Numbered from the stretch's first letter, positions 38,041 through 46,990 are shown. The stretch is 49,115 bases of DNA from Oscillospiraceae bacterium (GCA_017430985.1 JAFRLZ010000006.1:1-49115); one strand, 5' to 3'. The notes: generated by a model from the sequence alone, not told the origin. Program-made: numbers and translations.

Positions 38041-40368
38041 TTATTTCAGCTCCACGCCGATCTTTTCGCCGTCGGACGAGAGCCGGATCTCCGAGACGGT
38101 CTCGCCGCGCCTGTCGACGAGCTTCGCGGCCACCACGTCCTCGATCTCCTTCTGGATGAGGCGGCGGAGGTTGCGCGCGCCGTAGGTGACGGAGTAGGCC
38201 TTTTTCACAAGATAGTCGACAAGGCTCTCATCCCAGACGAGCGTCATATCCCGCTCCGCGAGCAGCTCGCGCACCTCGCCGAGCATGAGCGCGGCGATGC
38301 CGCGGAAATTCTCCTCCGTGAGCTGGTTGAAGCAGACGATCTCGTCGACGCGGTTGAGAAACTCCGGCCGCAGGAAGTCGTTGAGCGCCTTCATGGTGCG
38401 CTCGCGGCTCATGTCGCTCAGGCTGCCGCCGAAGCCGACGGAACCGGTCTTGCTGTTCGAGCCGGCGTTCGTGGTCATGATGATGACGGTATTCTCGAAG
38501 TTCACCGTGCGGCCCTGCGCATCGGTGATGCGGCCGTCGTCCAGGATCTGCAGGAGGATGTTCATCACGTCCGGATGGGCTTTCTCGATCTCGTCGAAGA
38601 GCACCACGCTGTAGGGCTTGCGGCGGATCTTCTCGGTCAGCTGTCCGGCCTCGTCATAGCCGACGTAGCCGGGGGGCGAGCCGATGATGCGCGAGACGGA
38701 GAACTTCTCCATGAACTCCGACATATCCAGACGGATAAGGCTCTCGGGGCTGTTGAAGAGGTCGGCGGCGAGGCGCTTGACGAGCTCGGTCTTGCCGACG
38801 CCCGTGCCGCCCACAAAGATGAAGCTGACGGGCTTGCGCTTGACGGCCAGGCCCACGCGGCTGCGCTTGATGGCCGCGCACACGGCGGCGACGGCTTCGT
38901 CCTGGCCGACGATGTGCGCCTTAAGGCGCTCGTCGAGCTTTGCGAGACGCTCGAACTCGTCCTCGCGGATCGTGGAGGCCGGGATCTTCGTCCACAGCTC
39001 GATGATGCGTGCGAGATTGTCCGTGCCGAGCTTCGGCCGCCCGGCCTTTTTCAGCTCTTCCAGCTCCTGCTCGAGCTGCATCTCGCGGCTGCGGAGCTGT
39101 GCGATGCGGGCGTAGCGCATGTCGAGCTGTTCGTTGGTGAGCGGCTGGCCGCCCGGCGCGTCGGCGGACATGAGCCCCTCCCGCTCGTAGCGGATGTCGG
39201 CAAGCTCCTTCTCCGCGAGCATGCGGCGCTTGATGCCCTCGTCCTTGAGGTTCACGTCCGAGCAGGCCTCGTCGATCAGATCGATGGCCTTGTCGGGCAG
39301 GAAGCGGTCGGTGATATAGCGCTCGCTGAGCAGCACGGCCTGGCGGCACATCTCGTCGGAGATCTCCACGCCGTGGTAGTCCGCGTAGTAGTGGGCGATG
39401 CCCTTGAGGATGGCGATGCTGTCGTCGATCGAGGGCTCGTTGACGGTCACGGGCTGGAAGCGCCGCTCGAGCGCGGCGTCCTTCTCGATATGCTTGCGGT
39501 ACTCGGCGAAGGTGGTCGCGCCGATGACCTGGATCTCGCCGCGCGAGAGGGCGGGCTTGAGGATGTTGGCGGCGTTCATGCTGCCCTCGGCGTCGCCCGC
39601 GCCGACGATGTTGTGCACCTCGTCGATGACGAGGATGATGTTCCCCTGCTTGCGGATCTCCTCGATCAGGCCCTTCATGCGGCTCTCGAACTGCCCGCGG
39701 AACTGCGTGCCGGCGACCAGCGCCGTCAGATCGAGCAGGAAGACCTGCTTATCCTGCAGCTTATAGGGCACGGTCCCCATGGCGATGCGCTGGGCCAGAC
39801 CCTCGGCGATGGCGGTCTTGCCGACGCCGGGCTCGCCGATGAGGCAGGGGTTGTTTTTCTGGCGGCGGTTGAGGATCTGGATGACGCGCTCGAGCTCCTC
39901 GGCGCGGCCGATCATCGCGTCGAGCTTGCCGGCGCGGGCGCGGCCGGTCAGGTCGATGCAGTAGTTGTCAAGGAACTTGCGCTTGCCGCCCTTGGCGTTC
40001 TCGCGCACGTCCGGGCGCGGCTGATTTTCCGCGCTCTGTCCGTCGCCGGCGTTCGGCCCGCCGAACAGACGGTTGAGGAAGGGGAAGGTGGCCGTCTTGC
40101 CGTCGTCGTCCTCCTCGGAGCCGTCCCCGTCGTCGGCGGCCATGAGCGCCTCCACGTCGTTGATCGCGTTCATCATATTGCCGGAGAAGCTGTCGATGTC
40201 CTCATCGGTCAGCCCCATCTTTTTGATCATGTCGTCCACCGGCTGGATGTGCAGCTCGCGGGCGCACTTAAGGCACAGACCCTCGTTTTTGGTCTGTCCG
40301 TTTTCCAGTCTGGTGATGAAAACCACCGCGGGGTTTTTGCCGCAGCGGGAGCAGAGTGTAGGCTGCAT
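38041..40368 (-). CDS. clpE: ClpE-type ATP-dependent Clp protease ATPase subunit
   Basis: 775 residues from ATG 40368 after TTGGGAGGTAATCC. It is a hexameric unfoldase that feeds proteins to ClpP. The N-terminus has a four-cysteine zinc finger (C6, C9, C32, C35) instead of the ClpC double repeat, which is the mark of ClpE. AAA module one has Walker A GEPGVGKT (178-185) and the Walker B motif VIDEVHN. A coiled-coil middle (about 395-455) contains [17 protein letters not shown]. Module two has GGTGVGKT and [11 protein letters not shown]. The C-terminal Clp D2-small domain follows. In other Firmicutes clpE is CtsR-controlled; I see no convincing CtsR site. It lies 36 bases after cvpA in the same direction. 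Confidence 0.92.
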   Translation of the reverse strand: MQPTLCSRCGKNPAVVFITRLENGQTKNEGLCLKCARELHIQPVDDMIKKMGLTDEDIDSFSGNMMNAINDVEALMAADDGDGSEEDDDGKTATFPFLNRLFGGPNAGDGQSAENQPRPDVRENAKGGKRKFLDNYCIDLTGRARAGKLDAMIGRAEELERVIQILNRRQKNNPCLIGEPGVGKTAIAEGLAQRIAMGTVPYKLQDKQVFLLDLTALVAGTQFRGQFESRMKGLIEEIRKQGNIILVIDEVHNIVGAGDAEGSMNAANILKPALSRGEIQVIGATTFAEYRKHIEKDAALERRFQPVTVNEPSIDDSIAILKGIAHYYADYHGVEISDEMCRQAVLLSERYITDRFLPDKAIDLIDEACSDVNLKDEGIKRRMLAEKELADIRYEREGLMSADAPGGQPLTNEQLDMRYARIAQLRSREMQLEQELEELKKAGRPKLGTDNLARIIELWTKIPASTIREDEFERLAKLDERLKAHIVGQDEAVAAVCAAIKRSRVGLAVKRKPVSFIFVGGTGVGKTELVKRLAADLFNSPESLIRLDMSEFMEKFSVSRIIGSPPGYVGYDEAGQLTEKIRRKPYSVVLFDEIEKAHPDVMNILLQILDDGRITDAQGRTVNFENTVIIMTTNAGSNSKTGSVGFGGSLSDMSRERTMKALNDFLRPEFLNRVDEIVCFNQLTEENFRGIAALMLGEVRELLAERDMTLVWDESLVDYLVKKAYSVTYGARNLRRLIQKEIEDVVAAKLVDRRGETVSEIRLSSDGEKIGVELK

Positions 40369-40404
40369 GGATTACCTCCCAAGGAAAATGCTGAGAAAAA
40401 GGCT

Positions 40405-41121
40405 TTATAATAGGCCCTTCGTGATAAAGTCGATGCCCAGGAAAAAGCGTGCGAGCGTGGTATTCTCCAGCGTGGAGCGGCCGATCAGCATACCGAAGAA
40501 GCTGAGGATCCAGCAGAGCAGCACGCAGTAGACGCAGCCGCGCAGGAAGCCGAGGATTGTGCCGCCGATCTCGTCGAGCAGCTCCATGTTCGGAAGGCGC
40601 AGCGAGAGGTTGAAAATGTTGGCAAAGGCGATCAGCAAAATCAGGATCATCAGAAAGGCCAGCAGCAGGCCGACTACATAGGTGATCGTGTCGCACAGGA
40701 CCGCCACCACCGCGTCCGTCATGCTCAGCTGCCGCTCCTCGCTGAGAGCCACGCTCTTGCGCGCGAGCTCCTCGGCGCGGTCGGAGGAGAAGCCGACGGC
40801 CTTGATGCAGCCGTAGGCGTAGTCGTAGCGCAGCGAGGGATCTTCGGCCAGGATGTCGCTGAGCGACTTGTCGCTGTCTCCGTAGCCGAGCTCGGCCAGG
40901 ATGTCGTCCCGCGTCTGCGGCGTGTCGATGTAGCCGTTTACGAAGGGCTTGAGCGCGGGGATCACCTCGCCGGAATAGGCGGAGGACAGGAGGCTGCCGC
41001 CGAAGAGCGCGATCACGATGGCGATGAGCCCCGCGATGCTGCCGATCAGGCCGCGCTTGAAGCCGCCCCATGTACACAGCGCGATGATGACCAGAAGCGC
41101 GATGTCGATGATAAGTCTCAT
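40405..41121 (-). CDS. CvpA family protein
   Basis: 238 residues from ATG 41121 after GGGAGGGAATACAT. There are four or five membrane helices. The first two, with TWGGFKRGLIGSIAGLIAI, are the CvpA pattern, and the last two hold DEIGGTILGFLRGCVYCVLL and the terminal RFFLGIDF segment. An unusually long cytosolic or external loop (about 55-130, acidic and Ser-rich) is inserted after the second helix. CvpA proteins are linked to colicin V production and envelope integrity, with no firm biochemical role. It is probably co-transcribed with clpE. The 267-base region upstream has promoter-like TTGTCG and TATACT boxes near 41205-41235 and a family B repeat. Confidence 0.85.
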   Translation of the reverse strand: MRLIIDIALLVIIALCTWGGFKRGLIGSIAGLIAIVIALFGGSLLSSAYSGEVIPALKPFVNGYIDTPQTRDDILAELGYGDSDKSLSDILAEDPSLRYDYAYGCIKAVGFSSDRAEELARKSVALSEERQLSMTDAVVAVLCDTITYVVGLLLAFLMILILLIAFANIFNLSLRLPNMELLDEIGGTILGFLRGCVYCVLLCWILSFFGMLIGRSTLENTTLARFFLGIDFITKGLL

Positions 41122-41257
41122 ATGTATTCCCTCCCGCCCCGGGGCCCATCCCCGGGCGATGTTCTTTCAAAAAATCACCAGAAGCACAGCTTCTATAGAG
41201 TATAGCATATAATTGTGAACAAAGCTACCGCGACAAGTTAGAGCCTGTCGCGCCGTT

Positions 41258-41360
41258 AGATTGCGTTTGTAGGGGCCGATGCCCTCATCGGCCCGCGGAA
41301 AATGGTCCTGTTCATGCGGGGCGATGAAGGCATCGCCCCCTACGATGTTATACCAACATC
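41258..41360. repeat. Dispersed repeat, family B, copy 3
   Basis: It has the same two palindromes as 12467-12590, in the same orientation (GGGGCCGATGCCCTCATCGG and GGGGCGATGAAGGCATCGCC), but without the AATTAAAACG flank. It lies between truA and cvpA. Confidence 0.85.
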
Positions 41361-41388
41361 CCCGCAAACATCTGTTTGTCGTATCGGT

Positions 41389-42153
41389 TTATTTCTCCAT
41401 CATTTCACCGACGGTGCCCTCGTACCAGACGCGGTTCAGATACAGCCCCTGCGGGGGCATGGTCGGCCCGGTGAGACGCCGGTCGCCCTTCTTCAGCAGC
41501 GCCGGGATCTCCTCCGGCTCCAGCTTGCCGTAGGAGGCGTAGACGAGCGTGCCCGCGATGGCGCGGCACATGTTGTACAGAAAGCCGTCGGCGCAGACGG
41601 CGAGGGTGATGAGGTCGCCCTCCTTTTCCACGCGGCACCAGTGCACCGTGCGCACGGTGGTCTTCGTCTCGGTGCCGACGCTGCGCACGGCGCGGAAGTC
41701 GTGCGTGCCCTCGAAGGCGGCGGCGGCGCGCCGCATGCGCTCGGGATCGAGCCGCTGCGGATAGAAGCAGACCCGGTTTTCCAGAAACGGATCGCGGATA
41801 TTGCTGTTCAGTATTTTATAGAGATATTCCTTTTTTATGCACGAGCCGATGGCGTTGAAGCTCTCCGGCGCCTCGCAGGCGGCGGACACGGCGATATCCG
41901 CCGGGAGATACGCGTTGACGGCCAGCGGCAGCCGGTCGAGCGGGATGCGCGTGTCCGAGCGGAAATTCGCGCAGTAGCGCAGGGCGTGCACGCCCGCGTC
42001 CGTCCGGCCGCAGCCGACGACCCGGATGGGCTCGCCGCAGACCTTCGTGAGCGCTTTTTCCACGGTCTCGGCCACGCTGATCTCGTTTTTCTGCAGCTGC
42101 CAGCCGTGGTAGCGCGTCCCGTCGTAGGACAGTCGTATGGCGATGTTCCTCAT
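41389..42153 (-). CDS. truA: tRNA pseudouridine synthase A (TruA)
   Basis: 254 residues from ATG 42153, one base after the TAA of the upstream gene, so initiation is probably coupled to termination there; no close ribosome site is present. It makes pseudouridine at positions 38-40 of tRNA anticodon arms. Visible are the N-terminal RLSYDGTRYHGWQ, the active-site GCGRTDAGVHAL with D52 the catalytic aspartate, and FRAVRS and RFLYNMCR-like (GFLYNMCRAI) segments. Length is normal. In Firmicutes truA usually follows ecfT directly, but here two TIR/LRR genes intervene. Confidence 0.96.
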   Translation of the reverse strand: MRNIAIRLSYDGTRYHGWQLQKNEISVAETVEKALTKVCGEPIRVVGCGRTDAGVHALRYCANFRSDTRIPLDRLPLAVNAYLPADIAVSAACEAPESFNAIGSCIKKEYLYKILNSNIRDPFLENRVCFYPQRLDPERMRRAAAAFEGTHDFRAVRSVGTETKTTVRTVHWCRVEKEGDLITLAVCADGFLYNMCRAIAGTLVYASYGKLEPEEIPALLKKGDRRLTGPTMPPQGLYLNRVWYEGTVGEMMEK

Positions 42154-42154
42154 T

Positions 42155-43828
42155 TTACCAGTTTCCGACCTCCACATACTCGACGATGCCGCCGCCGGTG
42201 AAGCGCTCGAACGCGGCGACCTTATCCTCCAGCCAGTTGTCCGGCATGGGCATGCCGCCGGCAGCAGGGTCTGTGTACTCGACGACGATCTCGCCGTTAT
42301 TCTCCGCTTCGCCGCCCTCGAAGCGATAGGCGCCGCCCCAGCCGACGACGAGCCTGCCGTTGTTGACGTAGCGGCCGCCGCGCTGGAAGAACTCCATGCC
42401 GCGCTCGATGAGGTGCAGGCCGCCCTCCTCGACGGTGAAGAGACCCTCGTTGTATACGCTGCTCATGCCGCCGATGAAGGAGCCGCCCTTTTCGATGATG
42501 ACCGCGCCATCGTTATAGGTGGAGGTCATGCCGCACTCCACCCAGCCCGCCACGCGCAGCGTGCCCTCGACGCGGATCGTGAGGCCCGCGCCGCCGAGCA
42601 TGACGTTCTGCGGCAGGGTCCACTCCTCGCCCGCGGGGATCACGAGCTCCGCGCCCTGCGGGAGATAGACGGCGTGGCAGTCCGGGTCGGCGGCGGCTTC
42701 GCGCAGCTCGTCGAAGTCCCTCGCCTCGCTCCCGAGCAGCACGATCTCATAGCCGTGCTCCTGCGCGAGCAGGGCCGGGACCACCTCGGCGGCCCGGTCG
42801 AGCACCAGCTTTCTGAAATGCGGCAGGGCGTCGAGCTCCGCCATCCAGGCGGGCACGCTGCCGTCGGCCGGCCAGCGGTCGTAGCACAGGTACAGCGCCT
42901 CGAGGCTCTCGAGCGCGCCGATGCCCTCGAGCGAGAGCTGCAGGCCGTCTATCTCCCGCCGATAGGGATCGACCAGATAGAGCGTCTGCAACGACAGGTC
43001 GAGCTTCCTGAGCTTTTTGAGCGTGAAGAGCGGCGAGACGTCCTCGACGCTGTTGCCCGCGAGGGAGAGCTCCTCGAGGTTTACGAGCTGGGCGAAATCG
43101 CTCAGGTCCGAGAGCGTGCCGATCTTCGCCACTTTGTCCGCCTCCGGCAGATAAAGGCCCCCGACCTCCGGGTTGTTCACGACGCTGACATAGGCCTCGT
43201 ACACACCGCCGTCCTCGAAGCGCTTTTCGAGCTCGCTGCCGTAGAGCGCGACGGTCGTGATCTTCGCCGGGTCTCCCGAGAGGCCGAGCTGGCCGAGCGT
43301 GGAGCGGCGGCTGATGCGCGAGGCCGAGAAGGGCTGCAGGATCAGCAGCAGCGCGAGCAGCGCCGCCGCGGCGAGCCCCGCCGCGGAGACGATCGCCGTC
43401 CGGCGCGCGGCCGCCTTCTGTTCGGGGCTGACCGCGAGCGAGGCGAGCACCGGCGCGGCGCAGAGCGCGCGCTCGAAGGCCTCCCGCGTCCCGTAGTCAG
43501 CGCGGATGATGCGCTGCGTGCCGCCGAGCAGCAGCCGCAGCCCCGCGGGCAGCTCGAGCTTTTCCCGAAAGACCGGCAGCAGCGGCTTGTCCTTCGCGGC
43601 GGCGAAGGCCGTGACCTCCTCCATCGCGGAAAGGCCCTCCGCGCTCATCAGCGGGATCAGCAGCGCCGCCTTTTCAAGCGCGCGCCGCTCTTTTTTGCCG
43701 AAAGACGAGGCCAGAAAGACCTTTGTTTTCGCGCCGAGCGCCTCCGCCAGACGCGCGGCCTCCTCCCTGTCGCAGGGCGCGCAGGCAAGGAACACGAAGG
43801 GGTCCTTGTTCCCGCTGTAATTTTTCAT
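42155..43828 (-). CDS. Membrane-anchored degenerate-TIR/leucine-rich-repeat protein
   Basis: 557 residues from ATG 43828 after GAAGGGGGCGCG. Residues 8-130 follow a TIR-like alpha/beta order: DPFVFLACAP for the first strand, KTKVFLASS, ALLIPLMS, then E70-E71 and KPLLPVF. The typical BB-loop is missing. A membrane helix spans about 145-165 (IVSAAGLAAAALLALLLIL). Outside, residues 240-320 hold leucine-rich repeats (LVNLEELSLAGNSVEDVSPL, LKKLRKLDLSLQ), and residues 400-520 hold a beta-solenoid with Gly and Asn turns (MTSTYNDGAVIIEKGGS, RYVNNGRLVVGWGG). It is the second of two related genes, ending one base before the truA start. I take it to be a sensor of unknown ligand; the TIR assignment is by order and fold only. 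Confidence 0.72.
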   Translation of the reverse strand: MKNYSGNKDPFVFLACAPCDREEAARLAEALGAKTKVFLASSFGKKERRALEKAALLIPLMSAEGLSAMEEVTAFAAAKDKPLLPVFREKLELPAGLRLLLGGTQRIIRADYGTREAFERALCAAPVLASLAVSPEQKAAARRTAIVSAAGLAAAALLALLLILQPFSASRISRRSTLGQLGLSGDPAKITTVALYGSELEKRFEDGGVYEAYVSVVNNPEVGGLYLPEADKVAKIGTLSDLSDFAQLVNLEELSLAGNSVEDVSPLFTLKKLRKLDLSLQTLYLVDPYRREIDGLQLSLEGIGALESLEALYLCYDRWPADGSVPAWMAELDALPHFRKLVLDRAAEVVPALLAQEHGYEIVLLGSEARDFDELREAAADPDCHAVYLPQGAELVIPAGEEWTLPQNVMLGGAGLTIRVEGTLRVAGWVECGMTSTYNDGAVIIEKGGSFIGGMSSVYNEGLFTVEEGGLHLIERGMEFFQRGGRYVNNGRLVVGWGGAYRFEGGEAENNGEIVVEYTDPAAGGMPMPDNWLEDKVAAFERFTGGGIVEYVEVGNW

Positions 43829-43859
43829 GCCCGCGCCCCCTTCCGTAAATCGATCTGTT

Positions 43860-43966
43860 TTATCATTGCGAGGCGGGCGAACGCCCGGCGCGGCAATCCG
43901 CTTCTTTTTTGAGAAACGACGGATTTCCCCGGCCGGTGTGCGCACCGGCCTCGGAATGACAGGCTG
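43860..43966. repeat. Family A repeat, copy 3
   Basis: CATTGCGAGGCGGGCG at the left, CGGCAATCCG and ACGGATTTCCCCGG inside, CGGAATGACAGG at the right, with a hairpin GCCGGTGTGCGCACCGGC. It fills the space between the two TIR/LRR genes. Confidence 0.88.
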
Positions 43967-43975
43967 TTTGCCCGT

Positions 43976-45082
43976 TTATTTCTGTACGATCACGTCGATG
44001 CCCGCCTCGACGAGCGGCTTGATGCGGTCGATCATGTCATAGCTGACATAGACCTCCCGGAGCGCCGGGCAGCGCGTCAGCACCGTGAGCTCCGTTTCCG
44101 CCGGGAGGCAGAGGACGCGCAGGCTTCTGAGCTGCTCCAGCCCCGTCAGCGGCGTCAGATCCGCGAGGAGATCGTCCGAGAGATCCAGGTAGGTGAGCGA
44201 CGGGAGGGCTTCGATCCCCGCGAGGCTCGTCAGATTTTCATTGATGAGCGTCAGCTCCGTCAGATCCGCGCCGGCGAGGAAGTCCAGATCCTCGATGAGC
44301 CCGCGCTCGACGCTCTCGCCGCCGATCGTCCAGCCGTCTGCCCCGTGCTCGATCGCACGCGCGTCGGACACCAGGGAGTTGCCGCAGAGGCAGAGCGAAT
44401 CGCCCTCGAGCGAACGCAGGAGCAGCTCCATCGTGGCGCGGCTCGTGAAGCGCGTCACGCTCACCTCGCCAAGCTCTTCGGACAGGATCTGCTCGCGGCG
44501 GACGCCCGTCGGCGCGCCGAACCAGCCGTTCATGCGGCCGAGGAGCAGCAGGACTGCTCCCGCCAGCAGCAGCGCGAGCGCGAGCGAGGCGATGAACCAG
44601 CCGTTGACGCTCTTCTTCGCGCCGCGGCGCTCCGCGGTCTCGCCGCCGTCCACGTCGCCGAAGACGTTCCCGCTGAGCTGTGCGGCGATCGCCTCTGCGG
44701 TCGCCTCCGCGTCCTGCGCGTCGATCGTCGGCGCGCCCGCGAGCTGCAGGCTCATGTCCGGCGGCAAGTCGCTTTCGTCCAGGCGGACGACCAGCAGCTT
44801 TTTGCGCTGCGAGACGCCGAAATTGATCTCGCGGCGGCAGTTTTGCGACCCGGCGGACTGCTCCGAGGTGAAGACGACGACCGTCTCCGCGCCGCGCAGA
44901 TGCTCGGCCACGGTCTGCGGCCAGTTCGCGCCGACCTCAATGCCCTCGTCGTACCAGATGCGCACGCGCCTGTCGCGCAGCGCGCGGAGGATCGCGTAGA
45001 CGCGCTCGTCATCCTTGTGCGCGTAGCTGACGAAGAGATAGGGCTCGTCTCCGGTATAGGAATGGAAGGGCAGCTTTCTCAT
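43976..45082 (-). CDS. TIR-transmembrane-leucine-rich-repeat protein
   Basis: 368 residues from ATG 45082 after GAGGAGCCATCC. Residues 12-140 are a clear TIR domain: PYLFVSYAHKDDERVYAI, RVRIWYDEGIEVGANWP, ETVVVFTSEQSAGSQNCRRE with E85 at the place of the catalytic glutamate of NAD-cleaving TIRs, and KKLLVVRLDES. A membrane helix covers about 161-183. The outer part (about 255-350) has leucine-rich repeats (LTELTLINENLTSLAGIEAL, LTYLDLSDDLLADLTPL). A cytosolic TIR linked through one helix to external LRRs looks like a receptor with an enzymatic or scaffold effector. Roles in phage defence, signalling or surface sensing cannot be told apart from sequence. It lies 109 bases after ecfT. Confidence 0.85.
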   Translation of the reverse strand: MRKLPFHSYTGDEPYLFVSYAHKDDERVYAILRALRDRRVRIWYDEGIEVGANWPQTVAEHLRGAETVVVFTSEQSAGSQNCRREINFGVSQRKKLLVVRLDESDLPPDMSLQLAGAPTIDAQDAEATAEAIAAQLSGNVFGDVDGGETAERRGAKKSVNGWFIASLALALLLAGAVLLLLGRMNGWFGAPTGVRREQILSEELGEVSVTRFTSRATMELLLRSLEGDSLCLCGNSLVSDARAIEHGADGWTIGGESVERGLIEDLDFLAGADLTELTLINENLTSLAGIEALPSLTYLDLSDDLLADLTPLTGLEQLRSLRVLCLPAETELTVLTRCPALREVYVSYDMIDRIKPLVEAGIDVIVQK

Positions 45083-45102
45083 GGATGGCTCCTCGTATCC
45101 TG

Positions 45103-45181
45103 TCTGTCATCCTGAGCGCAGCGGAGTCGAAGGGTCTCACAAAAGATTCTTCGTCGCTTTCGCTCCTCAGAATGACAGGTC
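45103..45181. repeat. Palindromic repeat, family A-like variant
   Basis: CTGTCATCCTGAGCGCAGCG at the left and CCTCAGAATGACAGG at the right are imperfect inverted ends, with GGAGTCGAAGGGTCTC and AGATTCTTCGTCGC within. It is related in layout to family A but with its own core. It lies between ecfT and the TIR gene. Confidence 0.75.
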
Positions 45182-45191
45182 TTGTGTCTGT

Positions 45192-45989
45192 TTATAGTCC
45201 GAAATGACGTAAAACGATCACCGCCGCGAGGAAGACCGCGCCCAGGACGAGCGCGAGCGCGTCGATGCCCTGCAGCTTCATCTGCTTCATGCGGGTGCGC
45301 CCCTCGCCGCCGTGGTAGCAGCGGCTCTCCATGGCAACGGCCAGCTCGTCCGCGCGGCGGAAGGCCGACACAAACAGCGGCACCAGGATCGGCAGCAGCG
45401 CCTTCGCGCGCTCGGTGAGCCGACCGGTCTCAAAGTCGGCGCCGCGCGCTTTCTGCGCGGACATGATCTTGTCCGTCTCCTCGATGAGCGTGGGGATGAA
45501 GCGCAGCGCCATGCTCATCATAATGGTCATCTCATGCACGGGCACCTTGATCTTCTTGAGCGGAGAGAGGAGCCTCTCCAGGCCGTCGGTGAGCGCGATG
45601 GGGCTCGTAGTGTAGGTCAGCAGGAAGGTGCCCGCGATCAGCAGCGTGATGCGCAGGATCATCTGCACGGCGCGGCCGATGCCCTCCCAGGTGACGATCC
45701 AGCCGGGCAGGACCGGCGTGCCCTGCGTGTAGAAGATGTTCAGCAGCCCCGTCAGCACGATGATGAAGAGCATGGGCTTGAGGCCCTTGAAGATGCTGCG
45801 CGGGTGGATCTTCGACACGGCCATGCACAGCACCGTGGCGAAGAGCACGAGGCCGTAGCTCCACCAGCTTTTCGCCTGGAAGAGCGCCACGATATAGACC
45901 ACGAGCAGGATGAGCTTCGTGCGCGGATCGAGCCGGTGGACGAGCGTATCGCCGGGGAAAAACTGGCCCAGCGTGATGTCCTTCAGCAT
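45192..45989 (-). CDS. ecfT: Energy-coupling factor transporter transmembrane protein EcfT
   Basis: 265 residues from ATG 45989, whose AAAGGAGGTGGGC site lies inside ecfA2; the two genes overlap by 7 bases. It is the scaffold membrane subunit that joins the ATPases EcfA1 and EcfA2 to interchangeable vitamin-binding S components. There are six or so hydrophobic helices, and the two coupling helices end in the expected Arg-containing motifs (AQKARGAD, and ESRCYHGG). No S component is encoded here, as usual for the shared group II module. Confidence 0.95.
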   Translation of the reverse strand: MLKDITLGQFFPGDTLVHRLDPRTKLILLVVYIVALFQAKSWWSYGLVLFATVLCMAVSKIHPRSIFKGLKPMLFIIVLTGLLNIFYTQGTPVLPGWIVTWEGIGRAVQMILRITLLIAGTFLLTYTTSPIALTDGLERLLSPLKKIKVPVHEMTIMMSMALRFIPTLIEETDKIMSAQKARGADFETGRLTERAKALLPILVPLFVSAFRRADELAVAMESRCYHGGEGRTRMKQMKLQGIDALALVLGAVFLAAVIVLRHFGL

Positions 45990-46843
45990 GCGCCCACCTC
46001 CTTTGCGCGGAGGATGGCGGCCTTGAGCTGCTCGTGCGTGTAGATCGAGCCCTCGAGCGCGACGCCGCGCTCGCGGAGCGCCATGGCGATGGCGGAGGCG
46101 TGCGGCACGTTCAGGCCGATGTCGATGAGCCGCCGGGGCTCCCGGAAGACCTCCTCGGGCGTGCCGTCCATGGCGACGTGCCCGTGGTCGAAGACGATCA
46201 GCCGCTCGGCCATGCGCGCGGCGTCGTCCATGTTGTGGCTGACGAGGATGACCGTCGAGCCGGTCTTCTCGCGGTAGGCCGCGACGTTGTCGAGGATCTG
46301 GCGGCAGCCGGCAGGGTCGAGCCCCGCGGTCGGCTCGTCGAGGACCAGCACGCCGGGGCGCATGGCGATCACGCCCGCGATGGCGACGCGGCGCTTCTGC
46401 CCGCCGGAGAGCTCCAGCGGAGAGCGCTCGAAGAGCTCCTCGTCCACGCCGACGAAGGCGGCGGCCTCGCGCACGCGCTCGTCGATCTCGCTTTCGCTGA
46501 GCTTGCGGTTTTTCGGGCCGAAGGCGATATCCTTGTAGACCGTCTCCTCAAAGAGCTGGTACTCGGGGTACTGGAAGACCAGCCCCACCTGCCACTTCAC
46601 GTCGCGGCGGCTGAACTTGTCGGCGTTGACGTCCTTCCCGTCGCAGAGCACGCGCCCGCTCGTCGGCTTGAGCAGGGCGTTGAGGTGCTGGATGAAGGTG
46701 GACTTGCCGGAGCCGGTGTGCCCCAGCAGGCCGATCATCTGCCCCTGCGGGATGGTCAGATCAATGTTCTCGATCGCGGTTTTCTGGAACGGGGTCCCTG
46801 CGCTGTACACATGCGTCAGAGCCTCGATACGGAGTTCGGGCAT
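45983..46843 (-). CDS. ecfA2: Energy-coupling factor transporter ATPase EcfA2
   Basis: 286 residues from ATG 46843 after TTTAGGAGAACACT. It is an ABC ATPase of the ECF module: Walker A GHTGSGKST, Q-loop FQYPEYQLFEETV, signature LSGGQKRRVAIA, Walker B VLVLDEPTAGLD, and switch His in LVSHNMDD. The start HVYSAGTPFQKTAI and the PEYQLF Q-loop are typical of the EcfA2 paralogue. Its C-terminal extension (about 215-286) provides the heterodimer contact. It lies downstream of ecfA1, separated by a palindromic repeat, and overlaps ecfT. Confidence 0.95.
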   Translation of the reverse strand: MPELRIEALTHVYSAGTPFQKTAIENIDLTIPQGQMIGLLGHTGSGKSTFIQHLNALLKPTSGRVLCDGKDVNADKFSRRDVKWQVGLVFQYPEYQLFEETVYKDIAFGPKNRKLSESEIDERVREAAAFVGVDEELFERSPLELSGGQKRRVAIAGVIAMRPGVLVLDEPTAGLDPAGCRQILDNVAAYREKTGSTVILVSHNMDDAARMAERLIVFDHGHVAMDGTPEEVFREPRRLIDIGLNVPHASAIAMALRERGVALEGSIYTHEQLKAAILRAKEVGAC

Positions 46844-46865
46844 AGTGTTCTCCTAAATCATGAGG

Positions 46866-46978
46866 AATCGCTGTCATTGCGAGGAGGGCGACAGCCCGAC
46901 GCGGCAATCCGTATCTCCATAAGCAGGGAGAACGGATTCCCACGCCGGTGAAGTCTGTCACCGGCTCGGAATGACAAG
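46866..46978. repeat. Family A repeat, copy 4
   Basis: CATTGCGAGGAGGGCG at the left, CGCGGCAATCCGT and ACGGATTCCCACG inside, CGGAATGACAAGG at the right; an inner hairpin pairs CCGGTGA with TCACCGG. It sits inside the ecfA1-ecfA2 operon. Confidence 0.9.
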
Positions 46979-46990
46979 GGGAATTCGGAA

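Noticed and set aside
38017..40410. A 797-codon plus-strand open frame opposite clpE
   Set aside because: Antisense shadow of a well-defined ClpE gene.
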